Assembly: GCA_016184205.1 (NCBI GenBank)
Contig: JACPDD010000021.1
Location: 1-21,131, forward strand
Source of the DNA: Candidatus Levyibacteriota bacterium
Lineage (GTDB): Bacteria > Patescibacteriota > Microgenomatia > Levybacterales > UBA12049
Direction of reading: 5' to 3'
Length of the DNA stretch: 21,131 bases
Below, piece by piece: positions 1-5,105 of this stretch (position 1 is its first letter; each line of letters opens with the position of its first letter). A program made the translations under genes and the position numbers. The notes beneath the pieces are model-generated. The model was not told the DNA's origin and did no database searches. It saw nothing but the letters and a program-made list of their open reading frames with translations.

Positions 1-450
1 ATGAATTATGGACAATGCAGCTGTGCAGTTGGCACAGGATACAAAACCTGCTGCAATGGCACAACCTTGGCAAATGCCCGCAATTATCAAGTTGACCCTT
101 ATGACCCAGATGAAGCAGACTGCGGTAACGCAACCACAGTATTTTGCGGTTTTGGAGACTATCCTCCATGCGGACAGGACGCATGCGGTTACGCAACAAC
201 TCCTACTCCAACCCCAAGCGGGACTCCTACTCCAACTCCTACGCAAACCCCTACTCCCACAGGCCCAACTTGTACTCAAGGCTGGAATTGCGTGAGCGGG
301 GCAAGAGCATGCTTTACCAATTCAAACTGCTCCCAAGGACTTTGCATAGATTGCCCCCAAGGTTCAACTTGTACTAATGGGGCTTGCATTAGAAACGTAG
401 AATGCGTTGATGGGGAAACACGAAATATATGCACTTCTAATTCGTGCTGA
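1..450 (+). CDS. Cys-rich protein with Pro/Thr linker, 3' part
   Basis: The reading frame is open from the first base and ends at TGA 448-450. The ATG at position 1 may be internal, so the gene probably starts outside the window. The visible 149 residues hold many cysteines (CSC, CC, then single Cys about every 8-12 residues). A linker of repeated Thr-Pro at about residues 66-88 is followed by a second Cys-rich part with the pattern CxxGxxCxNGxC near residues 118-132. Such Pro/Thr linkers between Cys-rich modules are typical of exported surface proteins; no enzyme family is recognised. The end overlaps the last pilus gene on the other strand by 14 nt. A link to pili or adhesion is inferred from position only. 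Confidence 0.6.
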   Translation: MNYGQCSCAVGTGYKTCCNGTTLANARNYQVDPYDPDEADCGNATTVFCGFGDYPPCGQDACGYATTPTPTPSGTPTPTPTQTPTPTGPTCTQGWNCVSGARACFTNSNCSQGLCIDCPQGSTCTNGACIRNVECVDGETRNICTSNSC

Positions 451-1084
451 TTTTTAAGTTGCGGAGAGTGACTGTAGTGCTAAACGGGACGGAGGTTTTA
501 TTCTCAACAAAATTTCCTGCCCTTGCCCCGGCAAGAGTAAAGTTTATGCCAATAGTAGGCGGCTGAACAATGCTTTCTTGGCTACAGGTAAAAAAACAAG
601 AAGAAGCGGTAACTGTATTTGTGTCAATAAGGGATGCGCTATTTGAAGAAATATCTCCTAGGTTGCAAGAAAAGACTACATTTTGTCCATTATCCGACAT
701 AATTTTTATATTTGCGTATTGAACAGGAGTTGGAGTAGGGGAAACAGGGAGTTGGGTACAATCCGTAATATAATTTATTCCATCTGTACTTACTCCGTAA
801 AAATTTCTTGAGAATTCAATTGTCTTTGAAACCTGCAGCAGGGCATAATTTCCATTCTGTCTAACATTCTCTAAGGAATTTGTTTTATTTGTTCCGGTAA
901 GTGTGGAGATTAAAATTGCCCCAATAATCCCACCAACAACAGTCACAATCATAATTACAGAAAGAAGCTCAACCAAAGTGAACCCCTCTTCGCGTTTGAC
1001 GCGAGAATTTCCAATTTCCAATTTCCAATTTCCAATTCTTAAGATATTTGAGATTTGAGACTTGAGATTTGAGATTTTAATCAT
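437..1084 (-). CDS. Minor prepilin, PilW/GspJ-like
   Basis: This is a 215-residue class III signal-peptide protein. The prepilin peptidase site is G34|F35, followed by FTLVE with the conserved Glu at +5 and a hydrophobic stretch of about 20 residues. The rest is a hydrophilic exported domain with a few cysteines. A long, poorly conserved C-terminal domain of this size fits the PilW/GspJ group of minor pilins that prime the pilus tip; the assignment is by architecture. The start ATG overlaps the TGA of the preceding gene as ATGA, suggesting translational coupling. The leader is unusually long (34 residues) and is encoded by two 7-nt repeat arrays plus a small hairpin, a module shared with two other prepilins here. 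It is the last pilus gene and converges on the Cys-rich gene. Confidence 0.85.
   Translation of the reverse strand: MIKISNLKSQISNILRIGNWKLEIGNSRVKREEGFTLVELLSVIMIVTVVGGIIGAILISTLTGTNKTNSLENVRQNGNYALLQVSKTIEFSRNFYGVSTDGINYITDCTQLPVSPTPTPVQYANIKIMSDNGQNVVFSCNLGDISSNSASLIDTNTVTASSCFFTCSQESIVQPPTIGINFTLAGARAGNFVENKTSVPFSTTVTLRNLKISTN
990..1004. repeat. Leader hairpin, copy A
   Basis: TCGCGT-TTG-ACGCGA, 6-bp arms, encoding SRVKRE on the minus strand directly before the prepilin cleavage site. Confidence 0.75.
1006..1073. repeat. Two 7-nt tandem arrays in the PilW-like leader
   Basis: Four perfect AATTTCC units at 1006-1033 and four ATTTGAG units (one with T to C) at 1046-1073. Read on the minus strand they encode the IGNWKLEIGN and ISNLKSQISN parts of the leader. 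Confidence 0.85.
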
Positions 1085-1515
1085 GGTGTTGGAACTGCGT
1101 TATTATTTCCAAAACAAGAGATAAGCGAAGCGTGATGACAAAAAGCATTGGCAGTGTCCGTGCATTTTGCGTCAGACCATGCTACTTTTACTGTTACTCT
1201 TGAAATTCCCGAGCAGGAAGGGGAATTGTGCTCTATATCAATCTCCCGGACATAAATCCCAACATTGTGCCCGCAGCCGTTTATCCCTTAGTAGGTACTT
1301 GAAAGATTAGTAAATGATGTCCAGCTGGAGTTTCTTATTTGCCTTACAATTTCCATGCCTTCTTGGGCATAGTGGTTTGCCTGATTTTGATTTTTTGTAA
1401 GCTGCGCATTGGAGAGTGAAGAAATAACTGCAATTACAATTGCGGATATAATTGCAACTGCAACCGCCAAGCCTATTAGCGCTTCTATTAATGTTTGACC
1501 CTTTTGACTATTCAT
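1081..1515 (-). pseudogene. Minor prepilin, PilV/GspI-like, with in-frame TAA
   Basis: The N-terminus is a clear prepilin: short leader MNSQKG, then QTLIEAL with Glu at +5 and a hydrophobic helix. It is followed by YAQEGMEIVRQIRNSSW, the typical start of the PilV/GspI-like globular domain. Codon 76 is TAA (1288-1290). The same frame then stays open for 68 more codons to TGA 1081-1083. That stretch looks like the expected beta-rich end (ISRVTVKVAWSDAKC, then a Cys-containing tail). The distal TGA overlaps the next gene's ATG as ATGA, the coupling seen elsewhere in this operon, which argues that the longer frame is the ancestral gene. I read it as a nonsense mutation; a base-call error or read-through are alternatives. 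If nothing reads through, only a 75-residue fragment is made. Confidence 0.75.
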
Positions 1516-1516
1516 T

Positions 1517-2035
1517 TTATTTTACAGTTCCAACCGAATCAACACTTATGGTTCTTGAATTTCCATAGCCCACGAGAATAACCGATCCTGAGCCCGTGAC
1601 CCCACCTGAGATTACAGGAAAGAAAAATGACCTTGATGTTGTACCGTTTGAAGAAACAGTAATATTTTGCGGAAAAGTTACTTTTTTGACTTGGTATAAA
1701 TTCCCCGTACAAATGGCGTGAAGCTCATACCCGTCACTGGATGCAAGTATTGAAACTCTATATCCCTCAAGAGTCTCACTTGCGCACTCCGGAGGTTTAG
1801 CTTGGGAAAAGGAACGTGACTTTGCAAGATTTAAAGTTGTCACAAGGTCTAAGGCTGCAGTCTGAAGCGATTGATTCCTGCTGTAATTTACAAAAGCTGC
1901 AATTCCTAATGTTGTCAGAATAGACAGAATTGAAATGACAACAGAAATCTCAATGAAGGTGAAGCCCCACTCGCGTTTGACGCGAGAATTTTCAATTTTC
2001 AATTTCCAATTTCCAATTCTTGAGAGGTTTGACAT
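1517..2035 (-). CDS. Minor prepilin, GspH/FimT-like
   Basis: A 172-residue pseudopilin with cleavage site G24|F25, then FTFIEIS and a hydrophobic helix. AALDLVTTLNLAKSRSFSQ is the segment typical of GspH/FimT pseudopilins. The C-terminal part is Gly/Ser/Val-rich and strand-like. Such proteins sit in the tip complex of type IV pili and type II secretion. The leader (24 residues) is encoded largely by a 7-nt repeat array and the hairpin module shared with two neighbours. The start lies 4 nt after the stop of the preceding gene, and the stop lies one nt before the ATG of the PilV-like gene, so the block is probably one transcript. GspH-like is inferred from the motif and size. Confidence 0.85.
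   Translation of the reverse strand: MSNLSRIGNWKLKIENSRVKREWGFTFIEISVVISILSILTTLGIAAFVNYSRNQSLQTAALDLVTTLNLAKSRSFSQAKPPECASETLEGYRVSILASSDGYELHAICTGNLYQVKKVTFPQNITVSSNGTTSRSFFFPVISGGVTGSGSVILVGYGNSRTISVDSVGTVK
1970..1986. repeat. Leader hairpin, copy B
   Basis: CTCGCGT-TTG-ACGCGAG, 7-bp perfect arms; the same coding role as copy A. Confidence 0.8.
1987..2014. repeat. 7-nt tandem array in the GspH-like leader
   Basis: Two AATTTTC and two AATTTCC units, encoding GNWKLKIEN on the minus strand; directly beside a hairpin at 1970-1986. Confidence 0.8.
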
Positions 2036-2039
2036 TTTT

Positions 2040-2402
2040 CTATGGGTTGATGTAGGTTGATGTTAGGCAATCGGGACTTTTTATGGAATTTTGGCAATTA
2101 GGCAGGATTTGCGGATAGCTCCCTTGATCTGACCTATACAGCTCAAGCGCGGATTGGATTTGTCTAAGGTCGGATTTTCTCTGAGCATCCCTTGCGCGCT
2201 GCCTTACGCCAATGAAATTTGCCATAAGAAGTGTTGTTAAAACTCCTATGATTGCTATAACAATAAGAAGCTCAACCAAGGTAAATCCCTTCTCGCGCTT
2301 GACGCGAGAATTTCCAATTTCCAATTTCTCCTCCAAAGGTGGATCCGCCTCTGGCGGACAATTTCCAATTAATTTTTCTTTGAGATTTGAGATTTTAATC
2401 AT
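2040..2402 (-). CDS. GspG-like prepilin, truncated C-terminus
   Basis: The 120-residue product has cleavage site G39|F40, FTLVELLIVIAIIGVL, then RARDAQRKSDLRQIQSALE and a YRSDQGSYP segment, the classic GspG-like alpha-beta start. It stops at TYINP. Two relatives in this window continue at this point into a Pro-Lys...Asp-Pro motif and an aromatic beta-sheet end, so the last part of the domain is missing. The stop is 4 nt from the next ATG, whose leader is repeat DNA. Loss of the 3' end beside repeat expansion is plausible. The 39-residue leader contains a second insert encoding CPPEADPPLEE. The ATG overlaps the previous TGA (ATGA, 2399-2402). It may be non-functional. Confidence 0.8.
   Translation of the reverse strand: MIKISNLKEKLIGNCPPEADPPLEEKLEIGNSRVKREKGFTLVELLIVIAIIGVLTTLLMANFIGVRQRARDAQRKSDLRQIQSALELYRSDQGSYPQILPNCQNSIKSPDCLTSTYINP
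2291..2309. repeat. Leader hairpin, copy C
   Basis: TCTCGCG-CTTGA-CGCGAGA, 7-bp perfect arms; the same coding role as copies A and B, with one changed base that moves the loop. Confidence 0.8.
2309..2366. repeat. 7-nt array split by a 31-bp hairpin insert
   Basis: AATTTCC units at 2309-2315, 2316-2322 and 2360-2366. Between them (2329-2359) lies GC-richer DNA with a perfect TCCGCC-TCT-GGCGGA hairpin (2344-2358) encoding CPPEADPPLEE in the leader. Confidence 0.75.
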
Positions 2403-2902
2403 GGGCTTACATTGGGACTTGATACGCCAAAATTACAAGTTTCTCCACACGCAGTAGCCGAAATCCCATTGGAGCTAAGACTATTGCAGGCATCTCCCTT
2501 GTTGCATGCTGAAATATCAGTATCTCTATCTAAGCTAGCATAAAGCCAGTATGACTGTCCATTGCTTGAGGCAAAATATACATACGCCTTTTGGCCTGAA
2601 GGATCTTTTGGCATAACATCAATGTAAGGTTGCCATGAAGTCCCCCAGGCAACAGCATTTCCATCCAAACCCTCTATTCTATAGTCTGTCGTGTCAAAGT
2701 GGGGAGGGTATTTCCCGTTATCATCATAGTAAATCTCCAAAGTTTTTTGAAGCTGAGAAAGGTCGGATTTTCTTCTTGCATCGCTAGCTTTTTGAAATTG
2801 AGCAGTAGGATTCAAAACAGCAATAGCTCCAATTGAAAGGACAGATAAAATTCCAATTACAAGAATCAGCTCGATAAGAGTAAAGCCCTTTTTCATAAAC
2901 AT
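2399..2902 (-). CDS. GspG-like type IV prepilin
   Basis: A 167-residue prepilin with a short leader, MFMKKG|FTLIELILVIGIL. Glu at +5 is present and the N-terminal helix continues into ARRKSDLSQLQKTLEIYYDD. The globular part has the GspG-like pattern YPPHF, then MPKDP, then a Tyr-rich strand and a C-terminal region with four cysteines. It looks complete and ordinary. The start may be ATG 2902 or ATG 2896; both keep a short leader. It ends in an ATGA overlap with the next gene. A 98-nt gap without a convincing gene separates it from the stop of the preceding, element-disrupted prepilin. Confidence 0.88.
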   Translation of the reverse strand: MFMKKGFTLIELILVIGILSVLSIGAIAVLNPTAQFQKASDARRKSDLSQLQKTLEIYYDDNGKYPPHFDTTDYRIEGLDGNAVAWGTSWQPYIDVMPKDPSGQKAYVYFASSNGQSYWLYASLDRDTDISACNKGDACNSLSSNGISATACGETCNFGVSSPNVSP

Positions 2903-3000
2903 TACTTATTCGCAGTGGGATGGAAAATATTTCCCCTACACTAATAATATTACATCTTGAAGGAGTATCTGTGCAATCAGTCCGAAGCTTAGGACGCTGT

Positions 3001-3600
3001 TTATGGCGATACAAAGTTTGAAAATAATGAAACCTCTTGAGGGCAAGGATTTAAGGTATCCACCTCGTACACATAGGCATTTTGAGGGTAATTTGGATCT
3101 TGCGGGACTTTTGGCATATAAACAGTTGAGTCCTCCTTCCATGTCTGCCCAAATGGGATGCTAGAGGGATAACAACTGTGGTCATTGTAATAAATATCTA
3201 AAGCACTTCTAATTTGAGCAATATCATGTTTTCTTAGTGCATCGTTGGCTTTTCGAAGCTGTGCAGCAGGATCAAGAATAATAAAAAGTAAGGTTGAGAG
3301 AATTGCGATGACGGCAAGAACTATTACAAGTTCTACAAGGGTAAACCCAGCACCACTTAAGCCTATTCTTTTTTTCAGTTCTCGAATCGCATTGCCATTA
3401 TACTTTAGTCTTTTCTCTCTTATTCTAGCCAAATTTTCCCCTACAAAAGCTTCATAATATAGGAGTTTCCAAGGTTTGTAGCGCTTGGTGGATTTCACTT
3501 TTCCATCATTATGTTCTTTGAAACGTTCTTTCAGTTTATTAGATGAGCCTATACATAATTGATTATTCATTTTACTTTTAATAACGTAGACGTAATGCAT
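3001..3600 (-). CDS. GIY-YIG nuclease domain fused to a prepilin
   Basis: One open frame of 199 residues joins two unrelated parts. Residues 1-81 are a small GIY-YIG nuclease of the UvrC-N/URI type: YVYVIKS, then CIGSSNKLKERFKEHN (Arg26), then KPWKLLYYEAF (Glu50) and REKRLK. The YIG tyrosine is Cys16 here. Residues 85-199 are a GspG-like prepilin: G85|F86, FTLVELVIVLAVIAIL, then ALRKHDIAQIRSALDIYYND and a YMPKVPQDP motif. No ATG, GTG or TTG lies between the nuclease and the pilin, so the pilin can only be made as this fusion, with an 85-residue leader. The junction is the edge of an inserted element (3349-3612). Whether the product is exported and cleaved is unknown. The pilin end is short and may be decayed. 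Confidence 0.85.
   Translation of the reverse strand: MHYVYVIKSKMNNQLCIGSSNKLKERFKEHNDGKVKSTKRYKPWKLLYYEAFVGENLARIREKRLKYNGNAIRELKKRIGLSGAGFTLVELVIVLAVIAILSTLLFIILDPAAQLRKANDALRKHDIAQIRSALDIYYNDHSCYPSSIPFGQTWKEDSTVYMPKVPQDPNYPQNAYVYEVDTLNPCPQEVSLFSNFVSP
3339..3358. repeat. Element end: direct repeat plus inverted repeat
   Basis: Positions 3339-3348 hold GGGTAAACCC, one copy of the presumed 10-bp target duplication. It is itself nearly self-complementary (GGGT/ACCC arms). Positions 3349-3358 hold the inverted repeat AGCACCACTT. On the coding (minus) strand this is where the nuclease frame leaves the element, giving Ser-Gly-Ala and then Gly-Phe-Thr of the pilin. Confidence 0.85.
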
Positions 3601-3612
3601 AAAAGTGGTGCT
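3349..3612 (-). mobile_element. 264-bp GIY-YIG mini-element
   Basis: The segment is bounded by perfect 10-bp terminal inverted repeats: AGCACCACTT at 3349-3358 and AAGTGGTGCT at 3603-3612. It is flanked on both sides by the 10-bp direct repeat GGGTAAACCC (3339-3348 and 3613-3622). The target encodes Gly-Phe-Thr of a prepilin; deleting the element plus one repeat rejoins a normal leader to LVELVIV in frame. This is the signature of an insertion with target-site duplication. The only content is a GIY-YIG ORF whose ATG lies 2 nt inside the end of the first inverted repeat and which reads out through the other one. No transposase is present. It may move by its own nuclease, or be a MITE-like passenger mobilised in trans. 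Confidence 0.85.
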
Positions 3613-3622
3613 GGGTAAACCC
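3603..3622. repeat. Element end: inverted repeat plus direct repeat
   Basis: Positions 3603-3612 hold AAGTGGTGCT, the exact reverse complement of the other end. Positions 3613-3622 hold the second GGGTAAACCC copy. The nuclease ATG (3600-3598) lies 2 nt inside the inverted repeat, so little room remains for a promoter in the element; expression probably comes from the pilus operon. Confidence 0.85.
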
Positions 3623-3649
3623 TTCTTTTGTTTTGGATAGAAAAGTCAA
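3613..3649 (-). pseudogene. Stranded 5' end of the interrupted prepilin
   Basis: A TTG at 3649 overlaps the pilD stop as TTGA and opens MTFLSKTKEGFT, a textbook 10-residue prepilin leader plus the first mature residues. The frame then runs into the element and stops at 3578. The matching remainder (LVELVIV...) resumes at 3338 on the other side of the insertion. This orphan start shows what the gene was before the element arrived. It may still be translated into a short useless peptide upstream of the nuclease ATG. Confidence 0.75.
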
Positions 3650-4413
3650 AAAATTTTGAGCCCTAAAAGGTTTAGGAAAAATTCTGAATAAAAAAGACTT
3701 AGGATTGTACCCGTTACTAAGAAGGGACCAAAGGGAATTGTGCTTCCTCGAAGCTTCTTTTTTTTCCATAAAATAAGTATGATTGACACTATTGCACCTG
3801 TCAAGAAAGCTAAGTATAAACCTATTACAATATTTGGAAAGCCAAGGATAAGTCCCATTAAAAATGAGTATTTTACATCTCCCCAGCCCATACCTTTCCC
3901 AGAAGTTACAGTAAGAAGAACCAAGAAAAACAAAAAAGCACCTAATGCAGAAAACAAGTAGGAAAGAATACCAGAGCTTCCTACTGCAAGATAGAAAACG
4001 GAAAGGATAATTGTCGGAAAAACAATTTTGTCAGGGATTACCCCATATTTTAAATCAATAAAGAAAACAACAATAAGAGAAGAAACAATAAAAAAATAAT
4101 AAATAATAAATGATAGGTGATAAATATCAAACGCTGGCTTGAAAAAACTAAATACTAAGACAAATAATACTCCCGTAATTAGTTCAACGAGAGGATAGTA
4201 GGGTGAAATTTTACCCTTACAATGCCTACACTTTCCACCGAGAGTAAGGTACGACAAAACAGGAATCAAATCAAAAAAATCAAGTTTTCTTTTACAATTG
4301 TCACAGTATGATCTGTTTTTAATAAAATTCTCATCTTTTGGGATTCTATCAATTAAAACATTCAGGAAAGATCCAACACAGAGTCCTACTATGAAGATTA
4401 AAAAAGATATCAG
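3646..4413 (-). CDS. pilD: Prepilin peptidase (A24 family)
   Basis: A membrane aspartyl protease that cuts prepilin leaders after Gly and N-methylates the new end. Visible marks are VGSFLNVLIDRIP at the N-terminus, two zinc CxxC pairs (CDNC and CRHC), the first catalytic Asp in FFIDLKYGVIPD, the second in GMGWGDVKY, and about seven hydrophobic segments. Length from 4413 is 255 residues, normal for the family. The start is odd. The frame is closed by TAA at 4437-4435, and no ATG, GTG or TTG occurs before TTG 4269, which would delete the first helix and one zinc pair. CTG 4413 gives (M)ISFLIFIVGLCVGSFLNV, where family members normally start. I propose CTG; an ATG mutated to CTG is equally possible. 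Confidence 0.88.
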   Translation of the reverse strand: MISFLIFIVGLCVGSFLNVLIDRIPKDENFIKNRSYCDNCKRKLDFFDLIPVLSYLTLGGKCRHCKGKISPYYPLVELITGVLFVLVFSFFKPAFDIYHLSFIIYYFFIVSSLIVVFFIDLKYGVIPDKIVFPTIILSVFYLAVGSSGILSYLFSALGAFLFFLVLLTVTSGKGMGWGDVKYSFLMGLILGFPNIVIGLYLAFLTGAIVSIILILWKKKKLRGSTIPFGPFLVTGTILSLFYSEFFLNLLGLKIF

Positions 4414-4437
4414 ATTTGAGTTATAAGTTATTAGTTA

Positions 4438-4986
4438 TTATTGAGCACACCAGTAACAGTTATTGTTGCCGCCCGTGGACTTGCAGTTTGCGCCAGTTGA
4501 ACCATCTTGGGCGTATACCGTAGTTGGGTCGGTTTGCTGGGATTTAGATACAGGCATAAAGCATACTGTCGTATCATTTTGAGAGGAAGTCTGTGGACTA
4601 GGTTCGGTTATAAAAATTTTGTCAAGGCCATTAAAAGTGGTAAACCCCTGTTTTATTTCGCCCTCATTAAGTAGAGTAGTCAAGCAATTCCCTAAAGTAG
4701 AAAGAGCTATTGCGGATAAGTCACTTGTTCCATAGCAACCTGCACCTCCGTCTGCAACGCTATCCCAAGGCATTGCATTGTGGGTTGTAAAATATCTTAT
4801 GTTTGCATTGAGGAATTCGACTGAGGCATTTTTAAGATTGGAGTCCTGAGCTTTATTTAACTGCTCAAAAGGATTAATCGTTGCAACCAGAGCTGATGCC
4901 AAAATTCCTAAGATACCGATGACTACTAAAAGTTCAATAAGGGTGAAACCAGCGGCGTGCCTAAAATTTGCAGGCAGGTTTTTCAT
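4438..4986 (-). CDS. pilA: Type IV pilin, probable major pilin (PilA-like)
   Basis: A 182-residue prepilin with leader ending A12-G13|F14, FTLIELLVVIGILGILA, Glu at +5, then INPFEQLNKAQDSN, a helix continuation common in CPR pilins. The globular domain has scattered cysteines, including the final CYWCAQ, probably disulfide-bonded outside the cell. It lies first after pilC, directly before pilD, and is set apart from pilC by a 119-nt gap, so it may have its own promoter. Calling it the major subunit rests on its position and intact sequence, not on expression. Confidence 0.85.
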   Translation of the reverse strand: MKNLPANFRHAAGFTLIELLVVIGILGILASALVATINPFEQLNKAQDSNLKNASVEFLNANIRYFTTHNAMPWDSVADGGAGCYGTSDLSAIALSTLGNCLTTLLNEGEIKQGFTTFNGLDKIFITEPSPQTSSQNDTTVCFMPVSKSQQTDPTTVYAQDGSTGANCKSTGGNNNCYWCAQ

Positions 4987-5105
4987 CTATAGTACTAGTG
5001 AAACACATCCTAAAACCGCTTGTCAAGTCCCATAAGCTAGTAACTAGCGTATAGCGAATAGAAAATAGTATCTAGCTAGCAAGGGGTGGCCCGAGTCGGG
5101 GAACG
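4987..5105. other. Gap between pilC and the pilin gene
   Basis: This stretch has no coding signal. It holds degenerate TAGCTAG/TAGCGAATAG-like short repeats at about 5036-5082. A TTGACA on the minus strand (5026-5021) could be a -35 box for the pilin gene, but I see no good -10 box at 16-18 nt from it. A GC-rich CCCGACTCGGG motif just after the pilC stop is too tight to be a convincing terminator. Confidence 0.4.

Noticed and set aside
1006..1073. Short regular repeats considered as a CRISPR-like array
   Set aside because: Units are 7 nt with no spacers and lie inside a coding leader; no cas genes nearby.
1288..1290. Recoding of a stop codon as a lineage code change
   Set aside because: TAA, TAG and TGA all end other genes in the window; a single internal TAA is better explained by mutation.
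3339..3622. Group I intron or intein-type homing insertion
   Set aside because: The insertion is far too small for an intron, there is no intein splicing motif, and direct repeats with inverted ends fit transposition-like insertion better.
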